Below, piece by piece: positions 1 to 8,805 of a stretch of DNA of 64,000 nt. This DNA comes from a bacterium HR33 (lineage in GTDB: Bacteria; Gemmatimonadota; Gemmatimonadetes; Gemmatimonadales; GWC2-71-9), in NCBI GenBank assembly GCA_002923375.1, contig BEIJ01000002.1:248001-312000 (forward strand). Direction: 5' to 3'. The notes beneath the pieces were generated by a model. That model did not search any database and was not told the DNA's origin. It saw nothing but the letters and a program-made list of their open reading frames with translations. The translations under genes and the position numbers were made by a program. Position 1 is the stretch's first letter. Each line of letters begins with the position of its first letter.

Positions 1-737
1 AGCTCGGGCCGAACCTTTCCCATGCCCGCCTTTTTCGCTTTGCCCCATTCGGAGGCCTGGAGCGAGACGTCGATTCCCGTGGGGAGCAGTCCCAGAAAAG
101 CGGCGATCACGAGCCAGGATCCGGCGGGTGTTTCGACCAGGAAAAGGTGCGCCAACTCTCCCGCCGGGGCGGGCCGGACGAAGTAAACGGCGAACGTGGT
201 GAAGATCAGGATGCCAGCGAAAATCTTAGTCGCCCTTTCCAGTGCGCCGTAGTTGCCGCGAAGTATGATCGATACCGAGAGCAGACCCAGTACTGCGGCG
301 TAGGCGGCGATCGGGACGTCGGTCCAGCCGAACGCCTCGGTGAAGAAATAGTAGATCACCGCCGCTGCGGCGATCAGCCTGCCGGCCTGGCCCAGGGCGC
401 ACTGGAGCAAGGTGGCCGCCAGCACGTACCACAGCGGCCACTTCTTCCACGCCGTAGCGTAGGCCTCGATCAGGCTCTTACCCGTTGCCTGAGTGAACCG
501 AAATGCGGTTTCGAATCCGTAGTACTTGAAAACGTATGCCACGGGGATGCACCACAGGAGGGCGTAGGCGAACCTCCCGCCGGCAGTGGGTGCCGTGACA
601 ACGTGGCTGGTGCCGATCCCGGTCATCATGAGGATCAGTCCCGGGCCGAAGTGCCTTGCCAGCCGCCGGAGGCTGAGGTCCGGAAGTTCCAGCTCTTCCA
701 GATTGGTGGATGGGTGGAGCGACTGTGCCGCGCGCAA
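1..737 (-). CDS. NRAMP-like metal/cation transporter, 3' end beyond window
   Basis: The minus-strand reading frame is open from about 737 to the window edge (about 245 residues), so the C-terminus lies outside. The first membrane segment begins with GPGLILMMTGIGTSH near residue 31 and is followed by TAGG and several more hydrophobic helices. A later helix carries LLPTGIDVSLQASEW near residue 227. This layout matches the NRAMP (SLC11) transporter fold, inner membrane. The canonical DPGN of helix 1 and the PHN motif of helix 6 are absent, so the metal specificity is not predictable; it belongs to an NRAMP-related subfamily by my reading. No ATG suits the start. I chose TTG at 737, eight bases after GAGG and 17 bases downstream of the penicillin acylase stop, suggesting co-transcription. 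Confidence 0.7.
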   Translation of the reverse strand, partial: MRAAQSLHPSTNLEELELPDLSLRRLARHFGPGLILMMTGIGTSHVVTAPTAGGRFAYALLWCIPVAYVFKYYGFETAFRFTQATGKSLIEAYATAWKKWPLWYVLAATLLQCALGQAGRLIAAAAVIYYFFTEAFGWTDVPIAAYAAVLGLLSVSIILRGNYGALERATKIFAGILIFTTFAVYFVRPAPAGELAHLFLVETPAGSWLVIAAFLGLLPTGIDVSLQASEWGKAKKAGMGKVRPE

Positions 738-754
738 AGTATCCGCCTCGCCGC

Positions 755-3223
755 TCAGCGCTGCGCTCTTCCGGCGGGTGCCAGGATCAGCCGCTCTTCG
801 GTCACGGCTTCCACCCTAGCCCTGGAGTAAAAGACCGGGAAGAACTTGTTCTCCGCCCACATTCGGAAGAGATCGCGGTAGTGCGGGTTGTCGGGGTCGC
901 CGCTCTGCCCCGGAGTGTTGGTTCCCACGGCCCGGTCCCAGTCTCCGGTATCGACGATGATTCGAAAAGACGCACCGCTGGTTTGGTTATCGCCGTTGCC
1001 GGTGTTGTTGACCGTGGCGCCGTAGCCTCCCCGGGGAAGGGGACCCACATCCAGTCTCCGGCGGGTCTCTTCGTTTACCGCCCGGCTGAGGGGATGGCGG
1101 ATGAGCGCGTGTTTGTATCCGGGCTGCCCGTACCGCCAGCGCGCCACGTCCGAACCGAAGCGCCGGGTGAGCTCCGCCACCGCCGCGCGCAGCGCGGACA
1201 AGAGAATGGAGTCTCGCGCCGCGGTGGGATCTCTGCCGAACTCGCCGGGCGGGGCCAGGAGCCAGGTCACCACCTTTCTCAAGGGCAGGCTGCGGATATA
1301 TCGCCGGTCAGGTCCCGGCACCATCTTTTCCCACACCGCACGGCGCAGCCTAGATTCCCACTCCACGTAGATCCCGGCTTCCACCGATTCCTTGCTCAGG
1401 ACGTAGTCCCAAGCAAGCAGCCGCCGGCGGATTTGTTCCACCCGGGGCTCGCGGTCTTCCAGTCCGGCGAGGAGCGGCACGATCTGCCGCGCGGGGATCG
1501 ACAACTCGTCCGTCTGCAGGCGCATCATGTCGGCGATCGAGTGCCTCCGCCCGCTTGCCAGAACCTCGCTGATCCGAGCCCAGCGGTACGGATCCGACCA
1601 GGAAAAACCGATAGCCTCCATGTAGGGATAGTCCCGGGGGATGAGTTCGTTGTTGGCGGTGGCGAAGAATCCGGAAGGCGGATTGACCACATGGGGTTTG
1701 GCCTTGATCGGCAAGTAGCCGTCCCACTCGAAGCGCCCGTCTCCCGGCACCGGGACCAGGCCGCTGAAGTTTCTGCGGATCGGAGCGATCCCCACCGCCT
1801 GCCATCCTATGGTGCCGTCGCGGCCCGCCCAAACCATGTTCTCTCCGGGAATGTGGAAGTAGCTGCACGCTTCGCGGAACTCTTCCCAGGTCTTCGCCTG
1901 GTCCATGCGCAGCGACGCCAGGTACGGGGCTCCTCCGATTTCCATCCAGGCGGCGCGCACGGCGAAGGCTTTGTGCCGGGCCCGGTCTTCGTACACCACC
2001 GGCCCGTGGCGCGTGTACTTGAGCTCGACTACCTCCGGCGCGCGCCCTTTGACCGGGATGGTATCCCGGATGACTGTCATGGTTTCCCAATTGCCGCGGT
2101 AGCGGTACTGGTTGGGGTTCTCCGGGTTCGTGTCGTAGATGTAGAGATCCTCTCCGTCCGTGGCGAATACGGTGAGCCCCCAGGCGCCGTATTCGTTGTG
2201 GCCGATCGATATGCCGGGCACGCTGGGCTCGCCCGCTCCGATGACGTTCCAGCCCGGTCCTACGAGATGCACCCAGTAGCGGAGCGACGGCGCCGACTGC
2301 GCCCGGTGGGGATCGTTGGCCATGATGGGATAGCGACTCTCGGTCAGCTCGCCGCTTATGACCCAGTTGTTGCTCCCGATGTCCCAGGTGCCGTGCGGGG
2401 CGTAAAGATCGCTTTCCGCGGGCGGCGGCGCGCTGCCGAGGGCGTCCTCGCGCCGGATCGCTCGGTACTCCGGTGCTACGTCTTGCGGTTGAAACTCGAC
2501 GGGCTCGCGAAACGCGTTGTACAGTTCCAGTATGTCCGCGCTCAGCAGTTCCGCTGTGATCGAAGGGTCGAGGCTGAGGTCAGGGTTCCCCGGCCCGTAG
2601 TCGTTGTAGAACTTGACCTTCTCCGGCCCGAGGGCGGCCACGGCCCGGCCGGTGGCGAGCTCCTGGCCGATGTTGCCCAGCAGTCCGGCGTGGCGCGAGA
2701 TGACCACCTCGGGAGTCCAGTGCTGGGGTACGATGCCCAGCATCCGGAATTCCATGGGAAGGTTTTCCGGGTTGCGGTTGGCTTGGTCGATGTAGGCGTT
2801 GATTCCCTGAACGAAGGCTTCGACGATTTCCACGCCTCGCGGGTGATAGTGTCTGAGTTCTTGTTCCAAGTCGCCGCGGAACTTGAACAGTCTGGTCCCG
2901 ATGTCCCGCTTGAGCTCTCGGGGGCCGAGTATTTCGGCCACCGTGCCGGTGGCTTGCCGGCGCCACAGTTCCAATTGAAACAGGCGATCGCGGGCGGCGT
3001 TGTATCCCTGGGCGAAGAACAGGTCGTGCTCGGTTTCAGCGTAGATGTGGGATATGCCCCAGCGGTCCTTGAGGATTTCGACCGGCCGCTCGAGGCCGTT
3101 TACCGTGATCCGTGTGGTTTCCTGAGACCGCCTTGCTTCTTGCGAGAGCAGGATAGCGGGCGTTCCCGCTACCGCTACCGGAATGAGAGCTGCCAGTACG
3201 CGCCGCAGATTCGCAGCATGCAT
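755..3223 (-). CDS. Penicillin acylase family protein (Ntn hydrolase)
   Basis: 822 residues, the usual size for exported penicillin/acyl-homoserine-lactone acylase family members. A hydrophobic N-terminal segment (about residues 8-27) suggests export to the periplasm. The alpha-chain motif DRLFQLELWRR lies near residue 79. The junction GSNNWVISG near 283 supplies Ser284, the expected N-terminal nucleophile freed by self-cleavage, followed by NDPH (residues 303-306). The family hydrolyses amide bonds of N-acylated amino acids, beta-lactams or acyl-homoserine lactones; the substrate cannot be read from sequence. It is followed closely by the NRAMP-like gene on the same strand. Confidence 0.92.
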   Translation of the reverse strand: MHAANLRRVLAALIPVAVAGTPAILLSQEARRSQETTRITVNGLERPVEILKDRWGISHIYAETEHDLFFAQGYNAARDRLFQLELWRRQATGTVAEILGPRELKRDIGTRLFKFRGDLEQELRHYHPRGVEIVEAFVQGINAYIDQANRNPENLPMEFRMLGIVPQHWTPEVVISRHAGLLGNIGQELATGRAVAALGPEKVKFYNDYGPGNPDLSLDPSITAELLSADILELYNAFREPVEFQPQDVAPEYRAIRREDALGSAPPPAESDLYAPHGTWDIGSNNWVISGELTESRYPIMANDPHRAQSAPSLRYWVHLVGPGWNVIGAGEPSVPGISIGHNEYGAWGLTVFATDGEDLYIYDTNPENPNQYRYRGNWETMTVIRDTIPVKGRAPEVVELKYTRHGPVVYEDRARHKAFAVRAAWMEIGGAPYLASLRMDQAKTWEEFREACSYFHIPGENMVWAGRDGTIGWQAVGIAPIRRNFSGLVPVPGDGRFEWDGYLPIKAKPHVVNPPSGFFATANNELIPRDYPYMEAIGFSWSDPYRWARISEVLASGRRHSIADMMRLQTDELSIPARQIVPLLAGLEDREPRVEQIRRRLLAWDYVLSKESVEAGIYVEWESRLRRAVWEKMVPGPDRRYIRSLPLRKVVTWLLAPPGEFGRDPTAARDSILLSALRAAVAELTRRFGSDVARWRYGQPGYKHALIRHPLSRAVNEETRRRLDVGPLPRGGYGATVNNTGNGDNQTSGASFRIIVDTGDWDRAVGTNTPGQSGDPDNPHYRDLFRMWAENKFFPVFYSRARVEAVTEERLILAPAGRAQR

Positions 3224-3322
3224 GTTCTCCGCGCTCCTTCGATGGTCCGTGAAGGAGTGCTAACATGCGCCAGGGGACGGCGCGTAGCAAGAACCGGGGC
3301 CCGTCCGCGGACCGACCGCGCG

Positions 3323-3787
3323 TCAGGGACGCTGGATCCGGTACATGGCGACGCGCCAACTTTCTCCGACCTGCTGTAATACAACGGTCTCGCGCACCGC
3401 GCTGCGCGCGAGCTCGAAAGTCAACGCCCAGTAGCGTCCCGGAGGAGCAGCCGGCAAGTCGGGGTTGGGATCGCTCGCCACCAACCGGCGTTCGAAAGGC
3501 GGCAGGAGTCCGGCTCTGGCCTCGGAAAGAAAAGCCGTCCAGCTCTGAGGAGAATGGGCCATCTGTCTGAGGAGCGGTGCCGCGCTGTCCAGGGCCTCGG
3601 CGTGGCGTTCTTCGTCGAGCAGGCGCAGCCATCTTTCGGCTTCGCGTACCACCGCAGCGCTGTCCTGAGCGGCCGATAAGGTGCCGCGTAGCTCGACGCT
3701 TGGCTGCCCGGAGCCGTGGAGCCCGAGTAGAACTAGGACACCAGTGAACGTTGCGGCACCGATCCTTCCCGCCTTGAGGTCGCGCAT
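3323..3787 (-). CDS. DUF4019-like exported protein
   Basis: 154 residues with an N-terminal hydrophobic segment (about 9-26) resembling a signal peptide. The middle has the AERWLRLLDEERHAEA pattern and the C-terminal half has PPGRYWALTFELARS, then ETVVLQQVGESWRVAMY. This pattern (W-L-x-L-x-D followed late by a strand pair ending in WRVAGY-like) fits DUF4019, a small periplasmic domain of unknown role. A GGGAGG ribosome site lies just upstream of the ATG. It lies upstream of the acylase on the same strand with a gap of about 100 bases. Function unknown. Confidence 0.7.
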   Translation of the reverse strand: MRDLKAGRIGAATFTGVLVLLGLHGSGQPSVELRGTLSAAQDSAAVVREAERWLRLLDEERHAEALDSAAPLLRQMAHSPQSWTAFLSEARAGLLPPFERRLVASDPNPDLPAAPPGRYWALTFELARSAVRETVVLQQVGESWRVAMYRIQRP

Positions 3788-4069
3788 CGTCTTACCTCCC
3801 TGATTTGAAAAGTCAGTTGGTGCTGCGTTTCCCCAGTTTGAAAGGCCACAGCATCTTCGTGCGGGGCATACGTGCTAATTACGCGCTGTCCTGGCTTTGG
3901 GTTTCGCCCAAAGGACATGGCTATCAGCGCTGGAGTACGGGCTGGGAGAGCCGCAATGGAGCGGTACCCGTTCGCCCCTTCCAGCTGCGGTTCGCCCCGC
4001 TTCTTGCGGCGGTACTGCTGTCGGCGTTGTTTCTGTGAGGCGTTTCCCCAAAACTGGGAGGTCCCTGAC
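3788..4069. other. Intergenic region between divergent genes, nothing recognised
   Basis: 282 bases separate the divergent DUF4019-like gene and the DUF1579-like gene. Short overlapping open frames exist on both strands but none resembles a known protein. The words GTTTCCCCAGTTTGAAAG near 3828 and GTTTCCCCAAAACTGGGAG near 4041 share a core and may reflect promoter elements. I see no clear -35/-10 pair. Confidence 0.4.
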
Positions 4070-4525
4070 ATGGGCGAACCAAAAGGTCTGTGGAAAAAGG
4101 GGCGCGGGAAGCTGGGAGTCTTGGATCCGCTACTGGGCGAGTGGCAGGCGGAGGTCGATTCGCCTCAGAGTCGGTTCCGATGCGTGCGCAAGTTTTCCCG
4201 TATCCTTGGCGGCAAGTATGTCCTGCTGGAGGCGCGCTGGGAAGTTCCGGGGAACCCGTACGAAGAACATGCGGTTTATGGGATCGACGACTCCGGTAGA
4301 GTCCATTTTTGGTCCTTCACGTCGGATGGAAAGCGCTCGGAGGGCCAGCTGGCCAACGTGTCGGATATCCACCCTGAAGCGGTGGGGTTCGAGGCGCAGA
4401 TGCCGGCCGGGCTGGCGCGCATGGCGTATTGGCCCGCAGAGGACGGTGGCATGTATTGGGTCGTGGAATCCAAGGGCAAAAAGGGATGGAATCGTTTCGT
4501 TCAGCATCACTATCGGCGGCTTTAG
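4070..4525 (+). CDS. DUF1579-like small protein
   Basis: 151 residues from an ATG at 4070 preceded by GGGAGG at good spacing. The frame stays open upstream, but the earlier sequence is low-quality Arg/Cys-rich and lacks a ribosome site. The core LLGEWQAEVDS, then a fragment with RFRCVRKFSRILGGKY and later VYGIDDSGRVHFWSF, matches the lipocalin-like beta-barrel pattern of DUF1579 and related proteins. There is no signal peptide, so it is probably cytoplasmic. Its role is unknown. A second DUF1579-like gene, with a signal peptide, lies at 13597-14127. Confidence 0.65.
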   Translation: MGEPKGLWKKGRGKLGVLDPLLGEWQAEVDSPQSRFRCVRKFSRILGGKYVLLEARWEVPGNPYEEHAVYGIDDSGRVHFWSFTSDGKRSEGQLANVSDIHPEAVGFEAQMPAGLARMAYWPAEDGGMYWVVESKGKKGWNRFVQHHYRRL

Positions 4526-4611
4526 CTGTTAGCCTTTTTGGAGGCCCCTGGATGTGCGCGGCAGCCGCATCGCACGATCGCAGCTATCAAGCGGCGGGCG
4601 GAGAAAACCTG

Positions 4612-4674
4612 ATGGATCTCCCGGAGCGGCCCGTGACGCCTGTTCACGACGAGGAACCGACTGGAGTATGGTAA
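4612..4674 (+). CDS. Candidate 20-residue leader peptide upstream of the CMD gene
   Basis: A short frame (MDLPERPVTPVHDEEPTGVW) begins at an ATG eight bases after GGAG and ends in TAA within ATGGTAA, so its stop overlaps the start of the next gene at 4668. The downstream gene lacks a well-spaced ribosome site of its own, so translation of this peptide could deliver ribosomes to it. No function is recognised; it may be fortuitous. Confidence 0.3.
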   Translation: MDLPERPVTPVHDEEPTGVW

Positions 4675-5183
4675 CCCGATTTCTACTGGCTCGTCTGGAC
4701 GCGGAAGAACGCCGCCTGGGGGTATCGCTCGACTACCTCCGTCACATCCTGCGCGCATCGCCCGCGGCGTTTCTAAAGTTCGCCATGCTGTTCCCGCTCT
4801 CCAAGCACCGGCGTTCACTTCCGCCGGCCGCATACCATGTGGCCCGTATTTTGGCCGCTCAGCACGAGGACTGCGGGACCTGTCTTCAAGTCGAGATCAA
4901 TTTGGCGCGTGAAGCCGGTGTGTCTCGAGAAGTTGTCCAGGCCGCCCTGCACGGCAGCACCGCGAGCATGTCCCCCGAGATCGAGGATGTCTACTATTTT
5001 GTTCGGGACGTACTCGAGGGCGGCTCCGACGAGCGTGGATTCCGCATGCGCGTGCGCGAACGGTATGGAGAGGAAGGATTGGTAGAACTGGCGATAGCTA
5101 TCGCGATCGCGCGGATGTTTCCCACGACCAAGCGCGCTCTGGGATACGCCACTAAATGTGCGCTGGTGCAGATAGAGTTGTGA
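4668..5183 (+). CDS. Carboxymuconolactone decarboxylase / AhpD-like protein
   Basis: 171 residues. The segment AQHEDCGTCLQVEIN places the redox pair Cys69-Gly-Thr-Cys72 with Glu67 just before it, the signature of the CMD fold as in AhpD-type peroxidase partners. A second helical pair follows, with ARMFPTTKRALGYATKC near the C-terminus. The start at 4668 is chosen because the CMD homology begins soon after and because it overlaps the stop of a candidate leader peptide. A cytoplasmic thiol-based antioxidant or decarboxylase-like role is likely; the exact substrate is unknown. Confidence 0.8.
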   Translation: MVTRFLLARLDAEERRLGVSLDYLRHILRASPAAFLKFAMLFPLSKHRRSLPPAAYHVARILAAQHEDCGTCLQVEINLAREAGVSREVVQAALHGSTASMSPEIEDVYYFVRDVLEGGSDERGFRMRVRERYGEEGLVELAIAIAIARMFPTTKRALGYATKCALVQIEL

Positions 5184-5309
5184 GTCTCGCACTCGCCGTG
5201 GTGAACCGCGTTTCACGGGTTGGCCTGGACGCCCGCGGGCTGCCGCGAGAACGAGAAAACCTGACTACCCGCCGAACGTGCTTGGACAGCTAACTGAAGA
5301 GGATAGACC

Positions 5310-6326
5310 ATGATTGCAGAAGGAAATCGGAGAACTGCCGGCGCTCTGCTGGCCGCGGTGGCTCTAGCGGTCGGGCCGAGGGAGCTTTGCGCCATCCAAG
5401 TGTCTTCCGGGGCGGGGAAGTACTCCCCCGTTTCCGGGGGGACGCGTTGCCTCGGCCGTGAGGGGGGAATCCAGATTCGCGTACTGGTGGAAGCGGGAAC
5501 CCTGGGGGGATCCGAGGCGGAGCTGGCCGAAGTAGTGTTCCCGGTGGCAGGGGACCGCGACGTGGCACCCCACACTCACGGGCGGGTGGAGGTGATCTAC
5601 CTCCTGTCGGGCGAGATCGATCACGTGGTGGAAGGTAGGACACACCGGCTCAGGCCGGGCATGGTGGGTATCGTGAGGCCCGGCGAGCGGGTGGTCCATA
5701 GAGTCGTTTCGAGCGAGCCGGCGCGCGCTCTGATAGTTTGGGCTCCGGCGGGAGAGGCCGATCGGATAGCGAGCCGCCTGGGCGAGCGCCCTCTACCGCC
5801 CGACGCCGGGTTCGCCTGTTCTCCCCTGGCCGTCGCCGGGGAGAGCGCTACAGTGTCGCATGCCACAGCGCGCCCAGAAGATGTCGAAACGCTGGACGCG
5901 ATCCTTGCAGCCCTCTACGACGTAATCTCCGGCCCCGCAGGTGTTCCTCGTGACTGGAATCGGTTTCGGTCGCTTTTTCTTCCGGAGGGCCGCCTGATCC
6001 CGGCCGGGCAGGGACGCGACGGAAGGCCCGGTTATCGGGTGTGGACGGTGGAAGATTACATCGCTCAGGCCGGTCCTGCTCTGGAACAGCGGGGATTCTA
6101 CGAGCGCGAGATCGGCCGGGTCACCGAGCGGTTTGGCAACATCGCGCACGTGTTCACGGCGTACGAGTCTCGCTGGACGCCGGAGGATCCTGAGCCCTTT
6201 CAGCGCGGTATCAACAGTGTCCAGCTTTATCACGACGGCCGTCGCTGGTGGATAATGCACGTCGTGTGGGACTGGGAAAGGCCGGGCAATTCGCTTCCTG
6301 AGCGCTACCTGCGCGGCGGCCGGTAA
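5310..6326 (+). CDS. Exported cupin - NTF2-like (SnoaL) fusion protein
   Basis: 338 residues. An N-terminal hydrophobic stretch (about 9-22) suggests export. Residues 70-150 form a cupin barrel: APHTHGRVEVIYLLSG gives His88, His90 and Glu94, and VVHRVV gives His130, the standard 3-His/1-Glu metal set. Residues 185-330 are a separate NTF2/SnoaL-like domain: LDAILAALYDVISG at the start, then WNRFRSLFLPEGRLIP and a final VQLYHDGRRWWIMHV strand. Each domain alone is common, but the exported fusion is unusual. An AGAGGA ribosome site lies before the ATG. The reaction is unknown. The next gene starts 29 bases later. Confidence 0.75.
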   Translation: MIAEGNRRTAGALLAAVALAVGPRELCAIQVSSGAGKYSPVSGGTRCLGREGGIQIRVLVEAGTLGGSEAELAEVVFPVAGDRDVAPHTHGRVEVIYLLSGEIDHVVEGRTHRLRPGMVGIVRPGERVVHRVVSSEPARALIVWAPAGEADRIASRLGERPLPPDAGFACSPLAVAGESATVSHATARPEDVETLDAILAALYDVISGPAGVPRDWNRFRSLFLPEGRLIPAGQGRDGRPGYRVWTVEDYIAQAGPALEQRGFYEREIGRVTERFGNIAHVFTAYESRWTPEDPEPFQRGINSVQLYHDGRRWWIMHVVWDWERPGNSLPERYLRGGR

Positions 6327-6355
6327 CCCGGGAGCGAAGGGCCCGAGTTTCTGCA

Positions 6356-6811
6356 ATGACGGAGAGAGCTAGCGATCTTGGAGGCGCGCTTCCGGGGCCC
6401 TGCTTCACCTTTTCCAGTACGGTGCATTACGACGAGCTGGACCCGATGAACATGCTCCACAACACGCGCTACGCAGTGCACGTGGAGCGGGCGATCATAG
6501 CTTTCTTTGGCACTTTCGGGCGCCGGTGGGAGAGGGATGTGCGTCGAAATCCGGATCAGTTTCATGTGGTGAAAGAGTTTCGGATCGAGTTCCTCACTCC
6601 GATTTCGGAGGTTGGTTCTGTGGACGTGAAAATTTGGGTGGAGCGGATCGGGAACAGCAGTTGCAGCTTCGGTTTCCTGATGCAGAGTCCCGGGGGCGAG
6701 ATTGAGCACGCGCGGGGCGTGCGAACCATCGTAAAGCTGGACCCGGAGACCCTGAGGCCGGTGCCTTGGACGGACAAGTTCAGAACGTACTGCGCCCAGA
6801 TTCTGCGATGA
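6356..6811 (+). CDS. Acyl-CoA thioesterase, 4HBT hotdog family
   Basis: 151 residues, single hotdog domain. The motif YDELDPMNMLHNTRY near residue 25 matches the YbgC/4-hydroxybenzoyl-CoA thioesterase active-site helix, where the conserved Asp (in ELDPMNMLHN) is catalytic in the family. The strand pattern FRIEFLTPISEVGSVDV follows. It hydrolyses acyl-CoA or similar thioesters in the cytoplasm. It ends one base before the histidine kinase start, so the two are probably translationally coupled. Confidence 0.85.
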   Translation: MTERASDLGGALPGPCFTFSSTVHYDELDPMNMLHNTRYAVHVERAIIAFFGTFGRRWERDVRRNPDQFHVVKEFRIEFLTPISEVGSVDVKIWVERIGNSSCSFGFLMQSPGGEIEHARGVRTIVKLDPETLRPVPWTDKFRTYCAQILR

Positions 6812-6812
6812 G

Positions 6813-7994
6813 ATGAACGCCGGCTCCGAATTAGAGGACGTCCGCTGGTCGCAGCGACTGCGCCTTTCCATACTCGGCGCGTGCACCGCTCTGGGTCTTT
6901 TGGAGTGCGCCAAAATGTATGTTTCTTTGAGCCTGCGGGGTACTGGCCGGCCTTGGAGCGAGTTGCTGATCATGAATTTGCCCTGGTGGTACGTTTGGGC
7001 TGCTCTGGCTCCGGTGGTCCTCTGGCTTGCGGGGAAATTCAGGTTCGAGAGATGGGGGGTGGCTCTGGCGGTACATCTGGCAGCATCGGTGATGGTAGCG
7101 GGAGTGCATCTTCTCTCCACCGGCACGCTGTTTTACTACACGGTTTCACGGGGCGGTGAATACATCCGCAGTCTCAACCATCAGTGGCAGTTTTGGTTCG
7201 ACAACTACTTGATCACGGATGTTCTTACCTATTGGGCTATCATAGGGGCGTTCTATGCTTTCGACTTTTATCGTCGTTATCGCGAGCGGGAGCTCGTGGC
7301 TGCGCAACTGGAATTGAAGGCGGCGAAGCTCGAGGCCCGCATGACGGAAGCTCGTCTGGCTGCGCTTCGCATGCAGCTCAACCCTCACTTTTTGTTCAAC
7401 ACCCTGAATGCGGTGTCTGGCCTGATTCGGCGCCGGCGGAGCGACGCTGCGGTCGGCGCATTGGCGCGCTTGGGGGAACTTCTGAGGGTTACCCTCGACC
7501 GCGAGAGCACTCAGCAAATATCGCTCGCCGAAGAAGTGGAGTTCTTGGAAGCGTATCTCGAGATCGAAAAGATCCGCCTGGGTGACCGCCTGCAAGTGCG
7601 CTTCGAGGTCGACCCCGAGGTTTTGGGACTTCCGGTTCCGACCTTGATCTTGCAGCCCCTGGTGGAGAATGCGGTCAGGCACGGTGCCGGGGCCGTGGCG
7701 CGGCCGGTCACGGTGACGGTGCGGGCCTATAGGGACGAGTCGAACTTGAAGTGCGAGGTAAGGGACTCCGGGCCGGGCCTAGCGGGAGCGCGCCGGGGGG
7801 AGCATCGCCGCGGCGGAGTGGGTTTGTCCAACACGCGAGCCCGGCTGCGGCAACTGTATGGGTCGCGGGCGCGGCTAGCGGTGGAGGACGACCCTGAAGG
7901 AGGCGTTGTGGCCAGAGTGATTCTTCCCATTCAGGGGAAGGTAGTCTCTCATCCAGTGGTAGGAGCGGTACCGAGTGAAAGCGATTCGGGTTGA
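6813..7994 (+). CDS. LytS/YehU-type sensor histidine kinase
   Basis: 393 residues. Four predicted membrane helices lie at about 18-38, 58-75, 83-103 and 133-153, followed by a coiled linker rich in Glu/Lys/Arg. The His-kinase PF06580 box MQLNPHFLFNTLN gives His192 as the phosphorylated residue. The ATPase domain has PLVENAVRHG and RDSGPGLAG, then GVGLSNTRARL. It has no recognisable periplasmic sensor domain, so it probably senses through the membrane bundle. The 3' end overlaps the response regulator gene by 20 bases, defining a cognate pair. Confidence 0.93.
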   Translation: MNAGSELEDVRWSQRLRLSILGACTALGLLECAKMYVSLSLRGTGRPWSELLIMNLPWWYVWAALAPVVLWLAGKFRFERWGVALAVHLAASVMVAGVHLLSTGTLFYYTVSRGGEYIRSLNHQWQFWFDNYLITDVLTYWAIIGAFYAFDFYRRYRERELVAAQLELKAAKLEARMTEARLAALRMQLNPHFLFNTLNAVSGLIRRRRSDAAVGALARLGELLRVTLDRESTQQISLAEEVEFLEAYLEIEKIRLGDRLQVRFEVDPEVLGLPVPTLILQPLVENAVRHGAGAVARPVTVTVRAYRDESNLKCEVRDSGPGLAGARRGEHRRGGVGLSNTRARLRQLYGSRARLAVEDDPEGGVVARVILPIQGKVVSHPVVGAVPSESDSG

Positions 7995-8802
7995 GCAAGC
8001 TCGTGATCTTGTCGCGGAGGAGCAGCTCACAGTCGCCATTGTGGACGACGAGCCTTTGTCGCGGGACTGTGTGCGATTGGCGTTGATGGAGGAACCTGGG
8101 GTGCGCGTCGTAGCCGAGTGCGCTGACGGCGAGGCGGCCGTACGTGCCATTTTGGAGCAAAGCCCGGACCTCGTATTTCTGGACGTTCAGATGCCCGGTA
8201 TGAGCGGGTTCGACGTGATCCAGCAGGTCGGCGCCGACCGCATGCCGCCTGTCGTCTTCGTCACCGCTTATGACCGCTACGCCTTGCGGGCGTTCGAGGT
8301 CCATGCCCTCGACTATCTGCTCAAGCCGTTCAGCGACGATCGCTTTCGGGAAGCATTCCGGCGGGCGCGGCGGTGGCTCGGGTTGCAGCGCGACGGCGAG
8401 CTAGGCCAAAGGCTGGCCGCGCTCCTGGATGACTACGGGCTCGCCAGCCGGGCAGCGCCGGCGGTGCGTCGCGGCTATGCCACCAGACTGCTGGTGCGAA
8501 AGGGAGAACGAATACAGTTCGTGCGGCCTGAGGAGGTAGATTGGTTCGAGGCGGCTGACAACTACGTGCGCCTCCACGTCGGTACAACTTCCTATTTGAT
8601 ACGCGCAACCTTGAGCGGGCTGATGGAGAAACTCAATCCCGTCCGGTTCGTTCGGATCCACCGTCGTGTCATCGTGAATCTGGATCGGGTAAAGGAAATC
8701 CAACCATGGTTCAGGGGAGATTACGTGGTGATCCTACTGGACGGCAGGCAGCTCAGAGTGGGTCGCGCTTTCCGGGACCGGCTGCTGCGCCCGGTGCGGT
8801 GA
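7975..8802 (+). CDS. LytTR-family response regulator
   Basis: 275 residues from a GTG start preceded by AGGAGCGG. The receiver domain has the acidic pair in VDDEP and phospho-acceptor Asp70 in FLDVQMPG, with the switch residues in FVTAYD and YLLKPF. The C-terminal LytTR DNA-binding domain (about 165-273) has EEVDWFEAADNYVRLH and FVRIHRRVIVNLDRV. It is predicted to be phosphorylated by the overlapping LytS-type kinase and to bind direct-repeat promoter elements. A strong hairpin follows within a few bases. Confidence 0.95.
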   Translation: MKAIRVEQARDLVAEEQLTVAIVDDEPLSRDCVRLALMEEPGVRVVAECADGEAAVRAILEQSPDLVFLDVQMPGMSGFDVIQQVGADRMPPVVFVTAYDRYALRAFEVHALDYLLKPFSDDRFREAFRRARRWLGLQRDGELGQRLAALLDDYGLASRAAPAVRRGYATRLLVRKGERIQFVRPEEVDWFEAADNYVRLHVGTTSYLIRATLSGLMEKLNPVRFVRIHRRVIVNLDRVKEIQPWFRGDYVVILLDGRQLRVGRAFRDRLLRPVR

Positions 8803-8805
8803 GGG

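Noticed and set aside
710-3379. Long plus-strand open frame opposite the penicillin acylase gene
   Set aside because: It is the GC-rich antisense of a gene with clear family motifs; its own translation lacks domains and is rich in Arg/Val/Pro as expected for a shadow.
3805-4038. 77-codon plus-strand frame between divergent genes
   Set aside because: No ribosome site, no family resemblance, and composition like non-coding sequence.
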